Positions 27,383-36,315 are shown, counted from the stretch's first letter. The stretch: 64,000 bases of DNA from Thalassospira sp. ER-Se-21-Dark (GCF_017922435.1 NZ_VDEZ01000004.1:272698-336697); one strand, 5' to 3'. Notes: generated from the sequence alone by a model not told the origin. Translations and numbers: made by a program.

Positions 27383-30193
27383 TTGTCCACCAAAGAGACC
27401 AATCCCGAGAACCGCGATATCTTCCCGGTTTCCATCGAACAAGAAATGCGCCGCAGCTACCTCGATTACGCGATGAGCGTGATCGTCAGCCGCGCACTGC
27501 CTGACGTCCGAGACGGTTTGAAGCCGGTACATCGTCGTATTCTGTACGCCATGCACGAGAACGGGTTTGAATATAACAAGCCGTTCCGCAAATCGGCCCG
27601 TGTGGTCGGGGACGTGATGGGTAAATATCACCCGCACGGCGACAGCGCGATTTACGATGCCATGGTCCGTATGGCGCAGAATTTCTCCATGCGCCTGCAG
27701 CTGATTGACGGGCAGGGCAACTTCGGGTCCATGGATGGCGACAAGGCCGCCGCCATGCGTTACACCGAGGCCCGCATGGCCAAGGCCGCGCACTTCCTTC
27801 TGGATGATATCGACAAGGATACGATTGATTTCCGCGATAACTATGACGAAACCACCAAGGAACCGTCAGTTATCCCGGCCCGTTTCCCCAACATGCTGGT
27901 CAATGGTGCCGGTGGTATTGCGGTTGGTATGGCAACCAACATTCCGCCGCACAACCTTGGCGAAGTCATTGATGGCTGCATGGCCTATGTTGATGATCCC
28001 AATATTTCCGTCGAAGGTCTGATGGAATTTGTCCATGGTCCGGATTTCCCGACCGGTGGTCTTATTCTTGGCCGTTCGGGCATCCATTCGGCGTTCAAGA
28101 CCGGCCGTGGTTCTGTCGTCATGCGGGCACGTACCCATGTCGAGGAAATCCGTGCCAACCGCGAAGCCATCATCGTGACCGAAGTTCCCTATCAGGTGAA
28201 CAAGGCCACCCTGATGGAAAAAATCGCCGAACTGGTCCGCGACAAGAAGCTCGAAGGCATTTCCGATCTGCGTGACGAGTCTGACCGTTCGGGCGTGCGC
28301 ATGGTGATCGAGCTTAAGCGTGATGCCAATGCCGACGTTGTCCTGAACCAGCTGTTCCGCTTTACAGCACTTCAGACCTCGTTTGGTGTCAACATGCTGG
28401 CGCTGAACCGTGGCAAGCCGGAACTGATGAACCTGAAGGAAATCATTCAGGCCTTCGTCGAATTCCGCGAAGAAGTCATTACCCGTCGTACCATCCACCT
28501 TCTGAAAAAGGCGCGTGATCGTGCCCATGTCGTGGTGGGTCTGGGTATTGCCGTATCGAATATCGACGAAGTCATCAAACTGATCCGTAATGCAGCCGAT
28601 CCCACTGTTGCACGTGAACAGCTGATGGAACGTGATTGGGCGGCGGGCGATATCGTTCCGCTGATCGAACTGATTGCCGATCCGAACCAGGTTGGTTCAA
28701 CCGATGGCATGTATCGCCTGTCCGAAGCACAGGCACGTGCGATCCTTGAACTGCGTCTGCATCGCCTGACCGGTCTCGAACGCGACAAGATCGCGGGCGA
28801 ATTGACCGAGTTGGGTGAGAAGATCAAGGACTTCCTTGATATCCTTGCCTCGCGTGAGCGCAAGCTGACGATCCTCAAGGATGAACTGACCGAAATGCGC
28901 AATGAATTCGCCGACCCGCGTCGCAGCGAAATTCAGGAAGCAGAATTCGAACATGACATCGAAGACCTGATTGCCCGTGAAGACATGGTCGTGACCGTGT
29001 CGCACAGCGGCTATATCCAGCGTGTTCCGCTGTCGACCTATCGCGCACAGCGTCGCGGTGGTAAAGGCCGTTCGGGCATGGCAACCCGCGAGGAAGATTT
29101 CGTTTCCAAGCTGTTTGTTGCCAATACCCACACCCCGGTTCTGTTCTTCAGCTCCGAGGGCATGGTCTACAAGATGAAGGTCTGGCGCCTGCCGATGGGT
29201 ACGCCGCAATCGCGCGGCAAGGCGCTTGTGAACCTGTTGCCGCTCTCAGAAGGCGAATATATCACCACGGTCCTGCCGCTTCCCGATGAGGAAGAATGGC
29301 CGAACCTGCATGTGATGTTTGCCACCTCGACCGGTAACGTCCGCCGTAACAGCCTTGCCGATTTCGTGAATGTGAAATCAAACGGCAAGATCGCCATGAA
29401 GCTTGAAGAAGAGCGTGGTGACAAGCTGATTGCGGTTCAGACCTGTACCGATGATGACGACATCCTTCTGACAACCCGTCAGGGCAAGTGCATTCGTTTC
29501 CGTGTCGGTGACGTGCGCGTCTTTACCGGCCGTAATTCGGTCGGTGTGCGTGGCATCCGTCTGGCCGATCAGGACGAAGTCATCGCGATGTCGGTTCTGT
29601 TTGGCAACCATGTTTCGATGGAAGAGCGCGGTGAATACCTTTCTATCACCGGCAAGTTGCGTCGCGAGGAAATCACGGCTGATAACCTTCCGCTCGAACT
29701 GCTGTCCGAAGAACGGTATCAGGAAATTCTCAGTGGCGATCAGATGATCCTGTCGGTTACTGAAAACGGTTATGGCAAACGGACGTCTGCCTATGAATAT
29801 CGTGTGACCGGCCGTGGTGGTCAGGGCTTTGCCAATATCGAGATGTCGGAACGTAACGGTAATGTCGCTGCGTCCTTCGTGATCGAAGAAGGCGACGAAC
29901 TGATGATGGTCACCAATGGTGGCAAGGTCATCCGTATGCCGACCCATGACATCCGTATTGCCGGGCGTAAGACCCAGGGTGTGACGCTGTTCCGTACTGC
30001 CGAAGACGAACAGGTCGTCGCAGTCGAACGTCTGTCAAACCTTGGTGATGAAGATGATGAGATCATCGATGGCGAGGAAGGTGTGATCGAGGGTGCCGAA
30101 GGTGCCGTTGAAACCGCCGACCAGGCCCCGGAAGCATCTGATGAAGATGCGGCTGAGGCACCGGCATCTGATGAAGCGGACCGCGACGAATAA
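27383..30193 (+). CDS. gyrA: DNA gyrase subunit A
   Basis: This 936-residue protein is the breakage-reunion subunit of gyrase. It has [20 protein letters not shown] at the start, the quinolone region [17 protein letters not shown], catalytic Tyr127 in [13 protein letters not shown], and the GyrA box QRRGGKG in the first beta-pinwheel blade. The positions matching E. coli Ser83 and Asp87 are Ser88 and Asp92, so no common quinolone-resistance change is present. A TTG at 27383 with AGAGG upstream is the likely start. After the pinwheel comes an unusually long acidic tail of about 60 residues ([20 protein letters not shown] onward). coaD follows after 11 bases. Confidence 0.98.
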   Translation: MSTKETNPENRDIFPVSIEQEMRRSYLDYAMSVIVSRALPDVRDGLKPVHRRILYAMHENGFEYNKPFRKSARVVGDVMGKYHPHGDSAIYDAMVRMAQNFSMRLQLIDGQGNFGSMDGDKAAAMRYTEARMAKAAHFLLDDIDKDTIDFRDNYDETTKEPSVIPARFPNMLVNGAGGIAVGMATNIPPHNLGEVIDGCMAYVDDPNISVEGLMEFVHGPDFPTGGLILGRSGIHSAFKTGRGSVVMRARTHVEEIRANREAIIVTEVPYQVNKATLMEKIAELVRDKKLEGISDLRDESDRSGVRMVIELKRDANADVVLNQLFRFTALQTSFGVNMLALNRGKPELMNLKEIIQAFVEFREEVITRRTIHLLKKARDRAHVVVGLGIAVSNIDEVIKLIRNAADPTVAREQLMERDWAAGDIVPLIELIADPNQVGSTDGMYRLSEAQARAILELRLHRLTGLERDKIAGELTELGEKIKDFLDILASRERKLTILKDELTEMRNEFADPRRSEIQEAEFEHDIEDLIAREDMVVTVSHSGYIQRVPLSTYRAQRRGGKGRSGMATREEDFVSKLFVANTHTPVLFFSSEGMVYKMKVWRLPMGTPQSRGKALVNLLPLSEGEYITTVLPLPDEEEWPNLHVMFATSTGNVRRNSLADFVNVKSNGKIAMKLEEERGDKLIAVQTCTDDDDILLTTRQGKCIRFRVGDVRVFTGRNSVGVRGIRLADQDEVIAMSVLFGNHVSMEERGEYLSITGKLRREEITADNLPLELLSEERYQEILSGDQMILSVTENGYGKRTSAYEYRVTGRGGQGFANIEMSERNGNVAASFVIEEGDELMMVTNGGKVIRMPTHDIRIAGRKTQGVTLFRTAEDEQVVAVERLSNLGDEDDEIIDGEEGVIEGAEGAVETADQAPEASDEDAAEAPASDEADRDE

Positions 30194-30204
30194 CGGGAAG
30201 TTCG

Positions 30205-30732
30205 ATGACTGAAACGTCTTCTACCGTATCGCGTATCGGGATTTATCCGGGCACCTTTGATCCGGTAACCCAAGGGCATATGGATATCATTCGTCGTGCG
30301 ACCCGGATCGTCGATCAACTGATTGTCGGCGTTGCGATCAACGCCGGCAAAGGTCCGATGTTCGGGGTCGATGAACGCTGTGCACTGGTTGAAGGTGCAC
30401 TCAAGGCTGCGGGCGGTGAAGTTGCCGCCCGTACCTCAGTTAAGCCATTTTCATCGCTTCTGATGCAGTTTGCCCAGGAAAACGGATCCAGCACGATTAT
30501 CCGTGGTCTTCGGGCGGTATCGGACTTTGAGTATGAATTCCAGATGGCCGGGATGAACGCCCGGCTATCCCCGGAAGTTGAAACCGTCTTTTTGATGGCA
30601 TCGGACAAACAACAGTTTGTCTCTTCGCGTTTCGTGAAGGAAATCGCCCGTCTGGGCGGGAATGTCACTGAATTTGTGCCGGCAAACGTGCTGAAACGGC
30701 TGCACGAAAAGCTGGCAGAAGAAAAGGAATAA
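30205..30732 (+). CDS. coaD: Pantetheine-phosphate adenylyltransferase
   Basis: This 175-residue nucleotidyltransferase makes dephospho-CoA from 4'-phosphopantetheine and ATP, the fourth step of CoA synthesis. The motif IGIYPGTFDPVTQGHMDII contains the TxGH nucleotide loop, and QFVSSRFVKEIARLGGNVTEFVP is the conserved C-terminal ATP-binding signature. Length is slightly above the usual 160 because of a short N-terminal extension. It sits between gyrA (11 bases) and the cyclophilin gene (8 bases), so the three are probably co-transcribed. Confidence 0.97.
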   Translation: MTETSSTVSRIGIYPGTFDPVTQGHMDIIRRATRIVDQLIVGVAINAGKGPMFGVDERCALVEGALKAAGGEVAARTSVKPFSSLLMQFAQENGSSTIIRGLRAVSDFEYEFQMAGMNARLSPEVETVFLMASDKQQFVSSRFVKEIARLGGNVTEFVPANVLKRLHEKLAEEKE

Positions 30733-30740
30733 CGCAGGCC

Positions 30741-31298
30741 ATGCGTCTTTTTCGTCTATTTTCAATTATCGCTCTCGTACTAGGATTTATCACCATGTCC
30801 AATGGAAACGACGCTGTCGCTCAGGATCTGGAAAACACGCTTTATCTTGACCTGAAAGATGGCCGCGTTGTGATCCAGCTTCGCCCGGATCTGGCACCGA
30901 AACATGTTGCCCGGATCAAGGAACTCACCCGTGAAGGCTTTTACGATGGGCTGAAATTCCATCGTGTGATCGAAGGTTTCATGGCGCAGACCGGTGATCC
31001 CAAAGGCAACGGAACCGGTGGTTCCGGCCAGAAACTTGATGCCGAGTTCTCGAATGAACGTCACGTTCGCGGCACCGTTTCCATGGCCCGTTCGGCCAAT
31101 CCGAACAGTGCAGATTCCCAGTTCTTCATCGTCTTTGCCGATGCACCGCACCTTGATGGCCAGTACACCATCTGGGGCGAAGTTACTGAGGGCATGGAAT
31201 ATGTCGATATGATCAAAAAGGGTGCGCCCTGGGCCAATGGCAGCGTTGCCGACCCGGATCAGATCGTCAAAATGCAGGTTGCTGCCGACGCGCAATAA
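30741..31298 (+). CDS. Periplasmic peptidyl-prolyl cis-trans isomerase (cyclophilin)
   Basis: This 185-residue protein has an N-terminal signal peptide (MRLFRLFSIIALVLGFITMS, cleavage probably near DAVAQ) and a cyclophilin domain. Key segments are YDGLKFHRVIEGFMAQTGDP with the catalytic Arg, SMARSANPNSADSQFFI, and DGQYTIWGEV. The usual Trp of the cyclosporin site is in YTIWGEV, at a position where many bacterial cyclophilins have Phe. It should help periplasmic protein folding. It closes the gyrA-coaD transcript and is followed by a terminator. Confidence 0.92.
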   Translation: MRLFRLFSIIALVLGFITMSNGNDAVAQDLENTLYLDLKDGRVVIQLRPDLAPKHVARIKELTREGFYDGLKFHRVIEGFMAQTGDPKGNGTGGSGQKLDAEFSNERHVRGTVSMARSANPNSADSQFFIVFADAPHLDGQYTIWGEVTEGMEYVDMIKKGAPWANGSVADPDQIVKMQVAADAQ

Positions 31299-31323
31299 TC
31301 GCGATATTTGAAGTATTACAACC

Positions 31324-31357
31324 GAAAGCCGTCCCTTCATGGGGCGGCTTTCGCGTT
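31324..31357 (+). terminator. Terminator of the gyrA-coaD-cyclophilin unit
   Basis: GAAAGCCGTCCC pairs with GGGGCGGCTTTC around TTCAT with one G-T pair, followed by GCG and a T run. Confidence 0.82.
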
Positions 31358-31403
31358 TTTGGGGCTGAATGCGCAAAAAGAGCCAAAATATGGAAAACAG
31401 GTG

Positions 31404-31432
31404 TTGACCGATGCCGCCTGTGCCATTAAAAC
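31404..31432 (+). promoter_or_regulatory. Promoter of the first tRNA-Lys
   Basis: TTGACC at 31404-31409 and TAAAAC at 31427-31432 are separated by 17 bases. The same hexamers with the same spacing precede the second copy. Confidence 0.7.
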
Positions 31433-31450
31433 GCGCTTCACCAACCTTGA

Positions 31451-31526
31451 GGGCCCGTAGCTCAGTTGGTAGAGCAACTGACTTTTAATCAGTTGGCCAC
31501 AGGTTCGAATCCTGTCGGGCTCACCA
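31451..31526 (+). tRNA. tRNA-Lys (TTT anticodon), copy 1
   Basis: Acceptor GGGCCCG pairs with CGGGCTC. The anticodon stem ACTGA/TCAGT encloses CTTTTAA with anticodon TTT at 31484-31486. The T arm ACAGG-TTCGAAT-CCTGT is perfect and CCA is encoded. The 76-base sequence is identical to copy 2, which starts 333 bases downstream. Confidence 0.98.
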
Positions 31527-31528
31527 AT

Positions 31529-31564
31529 AAGCCCCTGAAACCCAACCGGTTTCGGGGGCTTTTT
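31529..31564 (+). terminator. Terminator of tRNA-Lys copy 1
   Basis: AAGCCCCTGAAACC pairs with GGTTTCGGGGGCTT around a short CAACC loop and is followed by T residues. Confidence 0.88.
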
Positions 31565-31736
31565 ATTTGTCCGGATTCTCCCTGCATATCGCGATTTTTT
31601 CCGACGCCGGAACCCGTCTTGCCATTGGCGATATTTCGCTATCCGCAAAGGCACATTCAGGCATGTGATTGGCAGGTATTTTTCGCCATTTGACGTCTTT
31701 TCATGGCTGATGTGCATCTTCGCATAAAAAGGGGGG

Positions 31737-31765
31737 TTGACCGATCCCGTCTGGCCCATTAAAAC
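31737..31765 (+). promoter_or_regulatory. Promoter of the second tRNA-Lys
   Basis: TTGACC at 31737-31742 and TAAAAC at 31760-31765 with a 17-base spacer, matching the promoter of copy 1. Confidence 0.7.
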
Positions 31766-31783
31766 GCCGCTCACCAACGTTGA

Positions 31784-31859
31784 GGGCCCGTAGCTCAGTT
31801 GGTAGAGCAACTGACTTTTAATCAGTTGGCCACAGGTTCGAATCCTGTCGGGCTCACCA
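31784..31859 (+). tRNA. tRNA-Lys (TTT anticodon), copy 2
   Basis: This is identical in all 76 bases to the copy at 31451, with encoded CCA and anticodon TTT at 31817-31819. About 50 bases of upstream sequence are also nearly the same, so the duplication took the promoter with it. Confidence 0.98.
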
Positions 31860-31863
31860 ATTC

Positions 31864-31897
31864 AAAACCCCCGGAACCCAGAAGTTCCGGGGGTTTT
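31864..31897 (+). terminator. Terminator of tRNA-Lys copy 2
   Basis: AAAACCCCCGGAAC pairs perfectly with GTTCCGGGGGTTTT around CCAGAA. Its sequence differs from the terminator of copy 1. Confidence 0.92.
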
Positions 31898-32022
31898 GCA
31901 TATCCGGCTTTTGCCATCATATTTCCCATCGCAATTCCTGATCGATCACGCAAACCCTTTCCCGCATTGAATAGGCCTGTCCGGGGCAGGGGATCAGCAT
32001 GAAATGTATTTTGGCCTGTTGG

Positions 32023-32073
32023 TTGCGATTGCATCGCAATTCTATTTCCTGTAAAGAATGCAAATCAGTTTCA
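32023..32073 (+). promoter_or_regulatory. Two iron-box-like sites before exbB
   Basis: TTGCGATTGCATCGCAA at 32023-32039 is a perfect 7-3-7 palindrome. TGCAAATCAGTTTCA at 32059-32073 matches a TGCAAAT-N-ATTTGCA box at 12 of 14 defined positions. Both lie 55-105 bases before the exbB start, where an iron repressor would be expected to bind. Confidence 0.5.
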
Positions 32074-32128
32074 AACGCACCAGAGCAGGACGTCTGGTGG
32101 TGATCAATTTTGTGATCGGGAAAGTTAC

Positions 32129-33010
32129 ATGTCTGACCCTGTGAATTCATCAGCCGCATCTTCGGATGCGCAAACGCCGCTTTCTTCCGATGGCGCACTC
32201 GTCCCGGTGGGGGCTGACTCTGCGACCGGAAATCTTAATGCGGACGGTTCTGTCATGGTGGACCCGAATACCGGGCTTGCCATTGATGCAACTGCAACGA
32301 CCCAGTCGACCGGTATGCTCGATGGCTTTGTTGGCCTTCCGGTGATTGAGCAGGTTGACCGGGCTGGCGTGGTCGGCTGGGTTCTGGCTGCGATGGCGCT
32401 GATCGGGCTTATGGTGTTCTTCTATAAGCTGGTCGGTTTCCTGCGCCGTGGTGTTTTTGCCGACGGCTTTGTAAAGGATGTCGAACGTCACTTGTCATCG
32501 GGTGACGAGCAGCAGGCGGCCGAAATTCTGGCCCGCCGTCGCCATCCGGCCGCGCGCATTGCGCTGTCGGGCATGATGCTTCCGGTAAGTTCGTCTGAGG
32601 AACGCGAAGCGGCCTCGGATCTGATTGCTTCGCGTGCGCGCAAGGAAATTGATGGTCTCAATGGTGGTCTGCGGATCATGTCGGCCATTGCCGTGCTAAG
32701 CCCGCTCTTGGGTCTTCTGGGTACGGTCATGGGCATGATCGAGGCCTTCCAGCGCATGGAAGGGGCCGGCAGCCGTATTGATCCGTCTGTGCTGTCTGGC
32801 GGTATCTGGCTGGCACTTCTGACTACGGCAATTGGCCTTGTGGTCGCGATCCCGGCAACCGCGTTTCATATGTGGATGCAGGGCGTGATTGGCCGTGCTG
32901 CCGCCACGATGGAAGATGTTTGTACGCTGGTGGTCAATCGCGGTGAACTGGCCCGCAAGACGCTTACCCGCGCATCAAACATTTCCGAACTGCGCCACGC
33001 CGCCGAATAA
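32129..33010 (+). CDS. exbB: ExbB-type MotA/TolQ/ExbB proton channel protein
   Basis: This 293-residue inner-membrane protein has a soluble Ser/Asp/Ala-rich N-terminal stretch of about 80 residues. Three membrane helices follow (near residues 85-103, 188-210 and 228-250). The conserved ISA-type loop is MSAIAVLSPLLGLLGTVMGMIEAF and the last helix GGIWLALLTTAIGLVVAIPA fits the family. GGGAAAG lies before the ATG. ExbB pentamers with ExbD convert proton flow into work on TonB. The downstream exbD-exbD-tonB genes and iron-uptake genes favour ExbB over TolQ. Confidence 0.93.
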   Translation: MSDPVNSSAASSDAQTPLSSDGALVPVGADSATGNLNADGSVMVDPNTGLAIDATATTQSTGMLDGFVGLPVIEQVDRAGVVGWVLAAMALIGLMVFFYKLVGFLRRGVFADGFVKDVERHLSSGDEQQAAEILARRRHPAARIALSGMMLPVSSSEEREAASDLIASRARKEIDGLNGGLRIMSAIAVLSPLLGLLGTVMGMIEAFQRMEGAGSRIDPSVLSGGIWLALLTTAIGLVVAIPATAFHMWMQGVIGRAAATMEDVCTLVVNRGELARKTLTRASNISELRHAAE

Positions 33011-33033
33011 AACCCGTTTCCGAAAGTCGCCCC

Positions 33034-33423
33034 ATGCAGCTGCGCGAACGCAACAGCGGTTCTACACCGATGATCGGTCTGACCCCGCTGATTGATGTTG
33101 TCTTTATCCTGCTGATCTTCTTCATGCTGGCCTCAAGCTTCCTTGACTGGAAGGGCTTTGAGATGTCGGTCAGCATCACCGATGGTCGCGCCACCAGCCA
33201 AAGCGATACCCGACCGGTCACGGTCGAGGTCGATGTGAATGGCGGTCTGTCGATCAACGGCAATGCGATTGCGCTGTCCAATCTGGCACCGACGCTTTTG
33301 CGCGATCATGACGGATCGCAGGTGCGCCTACGGCCGATCAACGGTGCCAATCTGCAACGACTGGTCGAAGTCATGGATACGCTGGGCCGTGGTGGTGTCA
33401 CGGATGTGGAGTTCATTGAATGA
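33034..33423 (+). CDS. exbD: ExbD-type protein with intact proton-carrier Asp
   Basis: This 129-residue protein has a short cytoplasmic start, one membrane helix in MIGLTPLIDVVFILLIFFML and a periplasmic domain. Asp21 matches the essential membrane Asp25 of E. coli ExbD. The periplasmic part (VEVDVNGGLSINGNAIALSN) follows family pattern. It ends overlapping the next exbD by four bases (ATGA), so the two are translationally coupled. Works with ExbB to energise TonB. Confidence 0.92.
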   Translation: MQLRERNSGSTPMIGLTPLIDVVFILLIFFMLASSFLDWKGFEMSVSITDGRATSQSDTRPVTVEVDVNGGLSINGNAIALSNLAPTLLRDHDGSQVRLRPINGANLQRLVEVMDTLGRGGVTDVEFIE

Positions 33424-33827
33424 AACGCCGCATCCAGATTGCCGAGGATGGACCGGTTCAGGAACCGATGTTGCCTTTGATCAACATCGTCTTTCTGCTT
33501 TTGATCTTTTTCATGATCGCCGGAAGCCTGCAAAAACTCGGTCCCTTTGAAGTTGACCCGCCTGCCAGCCAAACGGCTGAAGGCCAGCCGGAAGACACCA
33601 TTGTCCTGTGGTTTGGCAGCAATGGTGAAATCGGGATTGATGATCTGACGGGTGGGCTTGATCGCCTGTCGTCAATGCTGCCTGCCGATTATATCGGCCG
33701 TCCGGTTGAAATCCGGGCCGACCGCGAAGTCGAAGGTGCCAAGGTCGTGACCCTTCTGGCGCGCCTTCAGGAACTTGGCATTGAGAAGGTCCAATTGATG
33801 ACGGCCATGCAGCCGGGTCAGGAATAG
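33420..33827 (+). CDS. Second ExbD-type protein, membrane Asp replaced by Asn
   Basis: This 135-residue protein has the same build as the ExbD before it: a single helix in MLPLINIVFLLLIFFMIAGS and a periplasmic domain (TIVLWFGSNGEIGIDDLTGG). The residue that matches the proton-carrying Asp is Asn22, codon AAC at 33483-33485. The rest of the helix is well conserved. It overlaps exbD1 by four bases and is followed by tonB after one base. It may form a mixed ExbD1-ExbD2 dimer in which only one subunit carries protons; this is an inference. Confidence 0.88.
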   Translation: MKRRIQIAEDGPVQEPMLPLINIVFLLLIFFMIAGSLQKLGPFEVDPPASQTAEGQPEDTIVLWFGSNGEIGIDDLTGGLDRLSSMLPADYIGRPVEIRADREVEGAKVVTLLARLQELGIEKVQLMTAMQPGQE

Positions 33828-33828
33828 C

Positions 33829-34773
33829 ATGTCCAAACGCGTTGATCTTTTGATTGCGACCGGGCTGACCGGTCTTGTCCTGACTGGCGGGATCGTGCTT
33901 GCCATGCCCGACCCGCAGCCATCGGGCTGGGGCGGGGCAGGGGCAGTACAAAGTATCAGCATTTCGCTGGGTGCCGGGCAGGCCGAAACCGGCGAGGCGG
34001 AAACAGATACCCAAAGTGCCGACGCGGTTGACAGCATGGCCGCCGAAGTGCCCGAAGAAATCGTTGAACCGGATCTGGAACAGGAACCCCAGCCTGAACC
34101 GATCCCCGAGGAAGTGGCTGAGCCTGAACCAGAAGTTCTCCCGGAACCAGAGCCGGAAGTGGTCGAGCAACAGCCAGAACCCATTCCGGAACCAGAACCG
34201 GTCATCGAACAAGTTACCGAACCAGAACCAGAACCCGAGCCGGTTGTCGAGCAGCAGCTGGCAGAGGTCCTGCCGGTGCGCATGAAGCCCAAACCACCCG
34301 TGGAGCAGGCAGAGGCCCCAAAGCCGACCAAGGCACCCGAGCCGGCCGAAAAAGCCGCCCAGCCAACGCCACAGCCCTCCGGGCTGACCAACTCGGTCAA
34401 GTCGGAGGGCACGACGGGTGAAACCACCCAAAGTCAGGCGGCCAGTTCATCGGCTGGTAGCGGTGGTGGTGCGGCAAGCCAGGCAAAGATGGTGGATTAT
34501 CAGGCATCGGTTTTGCAAACACTGGCGCGCTACCGCGAATATCCCGAACGCGCCATGCGCCGCCGGATCGAGGGCGAAAACCGTATTCGCCTTGTCATTG
34601 CGCGCGATGGCACGGTGCTTGAGGCCAGTATGGTCAGTTCAAGCGGATCAAGCATCCTTGATCGCGAAACCGAACGCCTGATCGAACGGGTGCGGAAATT
34701 CCCGCCATTCCCCGACGAGATGACCGAACAACATGTCGTCTGGACCGTACCAGTCGCCTATCAGCTTCACTAG
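33829..34773 (+). CDS. tonB: TonB-family energy transducer
   Basis: This 314-residue protein has an N-terminal membrane anchor (VDLLIATGLTGLVLTGGIVL) and a long Pro/Glu/Val-rich spacer of about 110 residues made of EPEPE-type repeats, able to span the periplasm. A Ser/Gly/Thr stretch and a C-terminal TonB domain follow (VLQTLARYREYPERAMRRRI, then PPFPDEMTEQHVVWTVPVAY). The YP motif of the receptor-binding domain is present. It is the last gene of exbB-exbD1-exbD2-tonB and probably serves the TonB-dependent receptor encoded at 36419-38431. Confidence 0.93.
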   Translation: MSKRVDLLIATGLTGLVLTGGIVLAMPDPQPSGWGGAGAVQSISISLGAGQAETGEAETDTQSADAVDSMAAEVPEEIVEPDLEQEPQPEPIPEEVAEPEPEVLPEPEPEVVEQQPEPIPEPEPVIEQVTEPEPEPEPVVEQQLAEVLPVRMKPKPPVEQAEAPKPTKAPEPAEKAAQPTPQPSGLTNSVKSEGTTGETTQSQAASSSAGSGGGAASQAKMVDYQASVLQTLARYREYPERAMRRRIEGENRIRLVIARDGTVLEASMVSSSGSSILDRETERLIERVRKFPPFPDEMTEQHVVWTVPVAYQLH

Positions 34774-34779
34774 AATGAC

Positions 34780-34809
34780 AAACGCCAGCCCATGAAGGCT
34801 GGCGTTTTT
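34780..34809. terminator. Bidirectional terminator after tonB
   Basis: AAACGCCAGCC pairs perfectly with GGCTGGCGTTT around CATGAA, followed by T residues. It also serves the convergent DUF2218 gene. Confidence 0.9.
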
Positions 34810-34826
34810 GTTTGCGTAAGGCGCGT

Positions 34827-35129
34827 TTAGGCATCAGGCGTTTCGCCGTCCTCCCAGTGATAATCAAGTGGTGCCTCGCGCCAGGCGAATTTGTCGAGAT
34901 GAACGATAATCACACCCTTCATGCTCTCGATACCCTCGGGCTTGTGTGACTGTCCGTCAAAGGTCAGGCGATCCTCATGGGCAGTAATGACACACGGCCC
35001 CATGGGAAACGCCACATTGCCGGCGGTTTCGCCCAGATCGACTTCGACCTTGTGGGCGAAATGTTTGCACAGCTGGACAAGATACTTGGCGGCCTTATCG
35101 GTTTTGACCGATCCCTTTGTGGTAATCAT
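34827..35129 (-). CDS. DUF2218 protein
   Basis: This 100-residue soluble protein (MITTKGSVKTDKAAKYLVQL at the start, ending GETPDA) fits DUF2218, a small alpha-beta family with the pattern LCKHFAHKVEV and an aligned acidic C-terminal end. The ATG at 35129 has GAGAG about eight bases upstream; the frame could open 81 bases earlier without a ribosome site. Members often lie beside siderophore or iron-uptake genes, as here, 40 bases after the binding-protein gene on the same strand. Molecular function is unknown. Confidence 0.8.
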   Translation of the reverse strand: MITTKGSVKTDKAAKYLVQLCKHFAHKVEVDLGETAGNVAFPMGPCVITAHEDRLTFDGQSHKPEGIESMKGVIIVHLDKFAWREAPLDYHWEDGETPDA

Positions 35130-35169
35130 CTGGCGATCTCTCTGTTTGCGTTTGCGGGGTTGGGTCGGC

Positions 35170-36315
35170 TTATGGTGACGGCGTGTCGTCAAGGCCGATC
35201 CAGTAGACACCGTTCAGATCGACCGCCTGAAAGCGCTCGAAGAACGTTGCCAGTTCGGCGTCGGGATCGAGGTCGGCATAGATGTCGGGATGCAGCCACT
35301 TCGCCATCGCCTGCAGGGCAAACACATTGATCGGGTTGTTATAAATGTGATGCCAGACGGAATAGACCTTCCTGTTTTTAACAGCACTCAAAAGTGGCAG
35401 GCCGGTCCGTTCCATACTGTGCGCCAAGGACACACGCGCCTGATCGGCATTTGTGTTTGCACCGAGGACAATGCGACGTGCATTTGTTTCCGCATTCAGC
35501 CCGGACGATCCGATGGCCGTGGTGATATAGACGTCCGGGTCGGTGAAGATCACCTGTTCGACCGATATCTGGCTGATTACGCCGGGAATGGTATCGGCGA
35601 AGATGTTTTTGCCACCAGCCAGGGTAACGAACTTGCCGATCATCTCGTTGCCCATGGCTTCGCAGCAGTTCTCGGCAAGGCCGACACGGCTTTCAAGGAG
35701 GACACTGGGCTTTTCGGTTATTTTTGCGGCGCGTGAGGTCACCTTTCGAAGGTTCTCCTCATAGAATTTCACAAAGGCCTCTGCCTGTTCTTCCTTGCCC
35801 ATCAGCTTGCCCAGAAGACGGATGCTTTTGGGCGTGTTTTCAAACGGCTTGGCCCGAAAATCGATCATCACCACCGGGATGTCTGCCGCACCCATGACAG
35901 ACAGAACTTCGTGGCTGGTGGAACTAGGCCCATGGCCGCCCGACATGCCAAAAATTGCCACGTCGGGCTCGACTGTCACGGCCTCTTCAACAGAAAACGT
36001 TTCCTCGTTCTGACGACCAACCAGCGCGATATCATCAATCTCGGGGAATTTTTCGCGATATTGCGCAAAGGATGCCGGATCAAGCGATTTGAAGTCGCCC
36101 ATCATTCCAGCAATCCAGCGCACCGGATTTTCCGGATCGAGAATGCCGATCGACGGCAGGAAACGCCCTTCGCCAAGGATCATGTGTTTGACCGGCACCT
36201 CGACGGTGACTTCACGTCCAGCAATATCAGTCAGCGTGACCGTTTCACCAGCGGAAGCACTTGCACCCCAGATCAGTGTCGCCGCAGCAAAGGCAAGAAG
36301 ATTGCGAATTTTCAT
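35170..36315 (-). CDS. FecB-type ABC transporter periplasmic binding protein
   Basis: This 381-residue protein has a signal peptide (MKIRNLLAFAAATLIWGASA) and a class III periplasmic binding fold. Typical segments are TLTDIAGREVTVEVPVKHMI at the start and VEEAVTVEPDVAIFGMSGG, IPVVMIDF and QVIFTDPDVYITTA. Such proteins bind ferric siderophores, haem or cobalamin. It lies 103 bases after the TonB-dependent receptor on the same strand and probably forms an operon with it. No permease or ATPase gene is nearby, so it must use a transporter encoded elsewhere. Confidence 0.88.
   Translation of the reverse strand: MKIRNLLAFAAATLIWGASASAGETVTLTDIAGREVTVEVPVKHMILGEGRFLPSIGILDPENPVRWIAGMMGDFKSLDPASFAQYREKFPEIDDIALVGRQNEETFSVEEAVTVEPDVAIFGMSGGHGPSSTSHEVLSVMGAADIPVVMIDFRAKPFENTPKSIRLLGKLMGKEEQAEAFVKFYEENLRKVTSRAAKITEKPSVLLESRVGLAENCCEAMGNEMIGKFVTLAGGKNIFADTIPGVISQISVEQVIFTDPDVYITTAIGSSGLNAETNARRIVLGANTNADQARVSLAHSMERTGLPLLSAVKNRKVYSVWHHIYNNPINVFALQAMAKWLHPDIYADLDPDAELATFFERFQAVDLNGVYWIGLDDTPSP

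Noticed and set aside
33511..34431. Long minus-strand frame rich in Gly, Phe, Trp and Arg opposite tonB
   Set aside because: Its odd composition is explained by the EPEPE-coding repeats of tonB read backwards.
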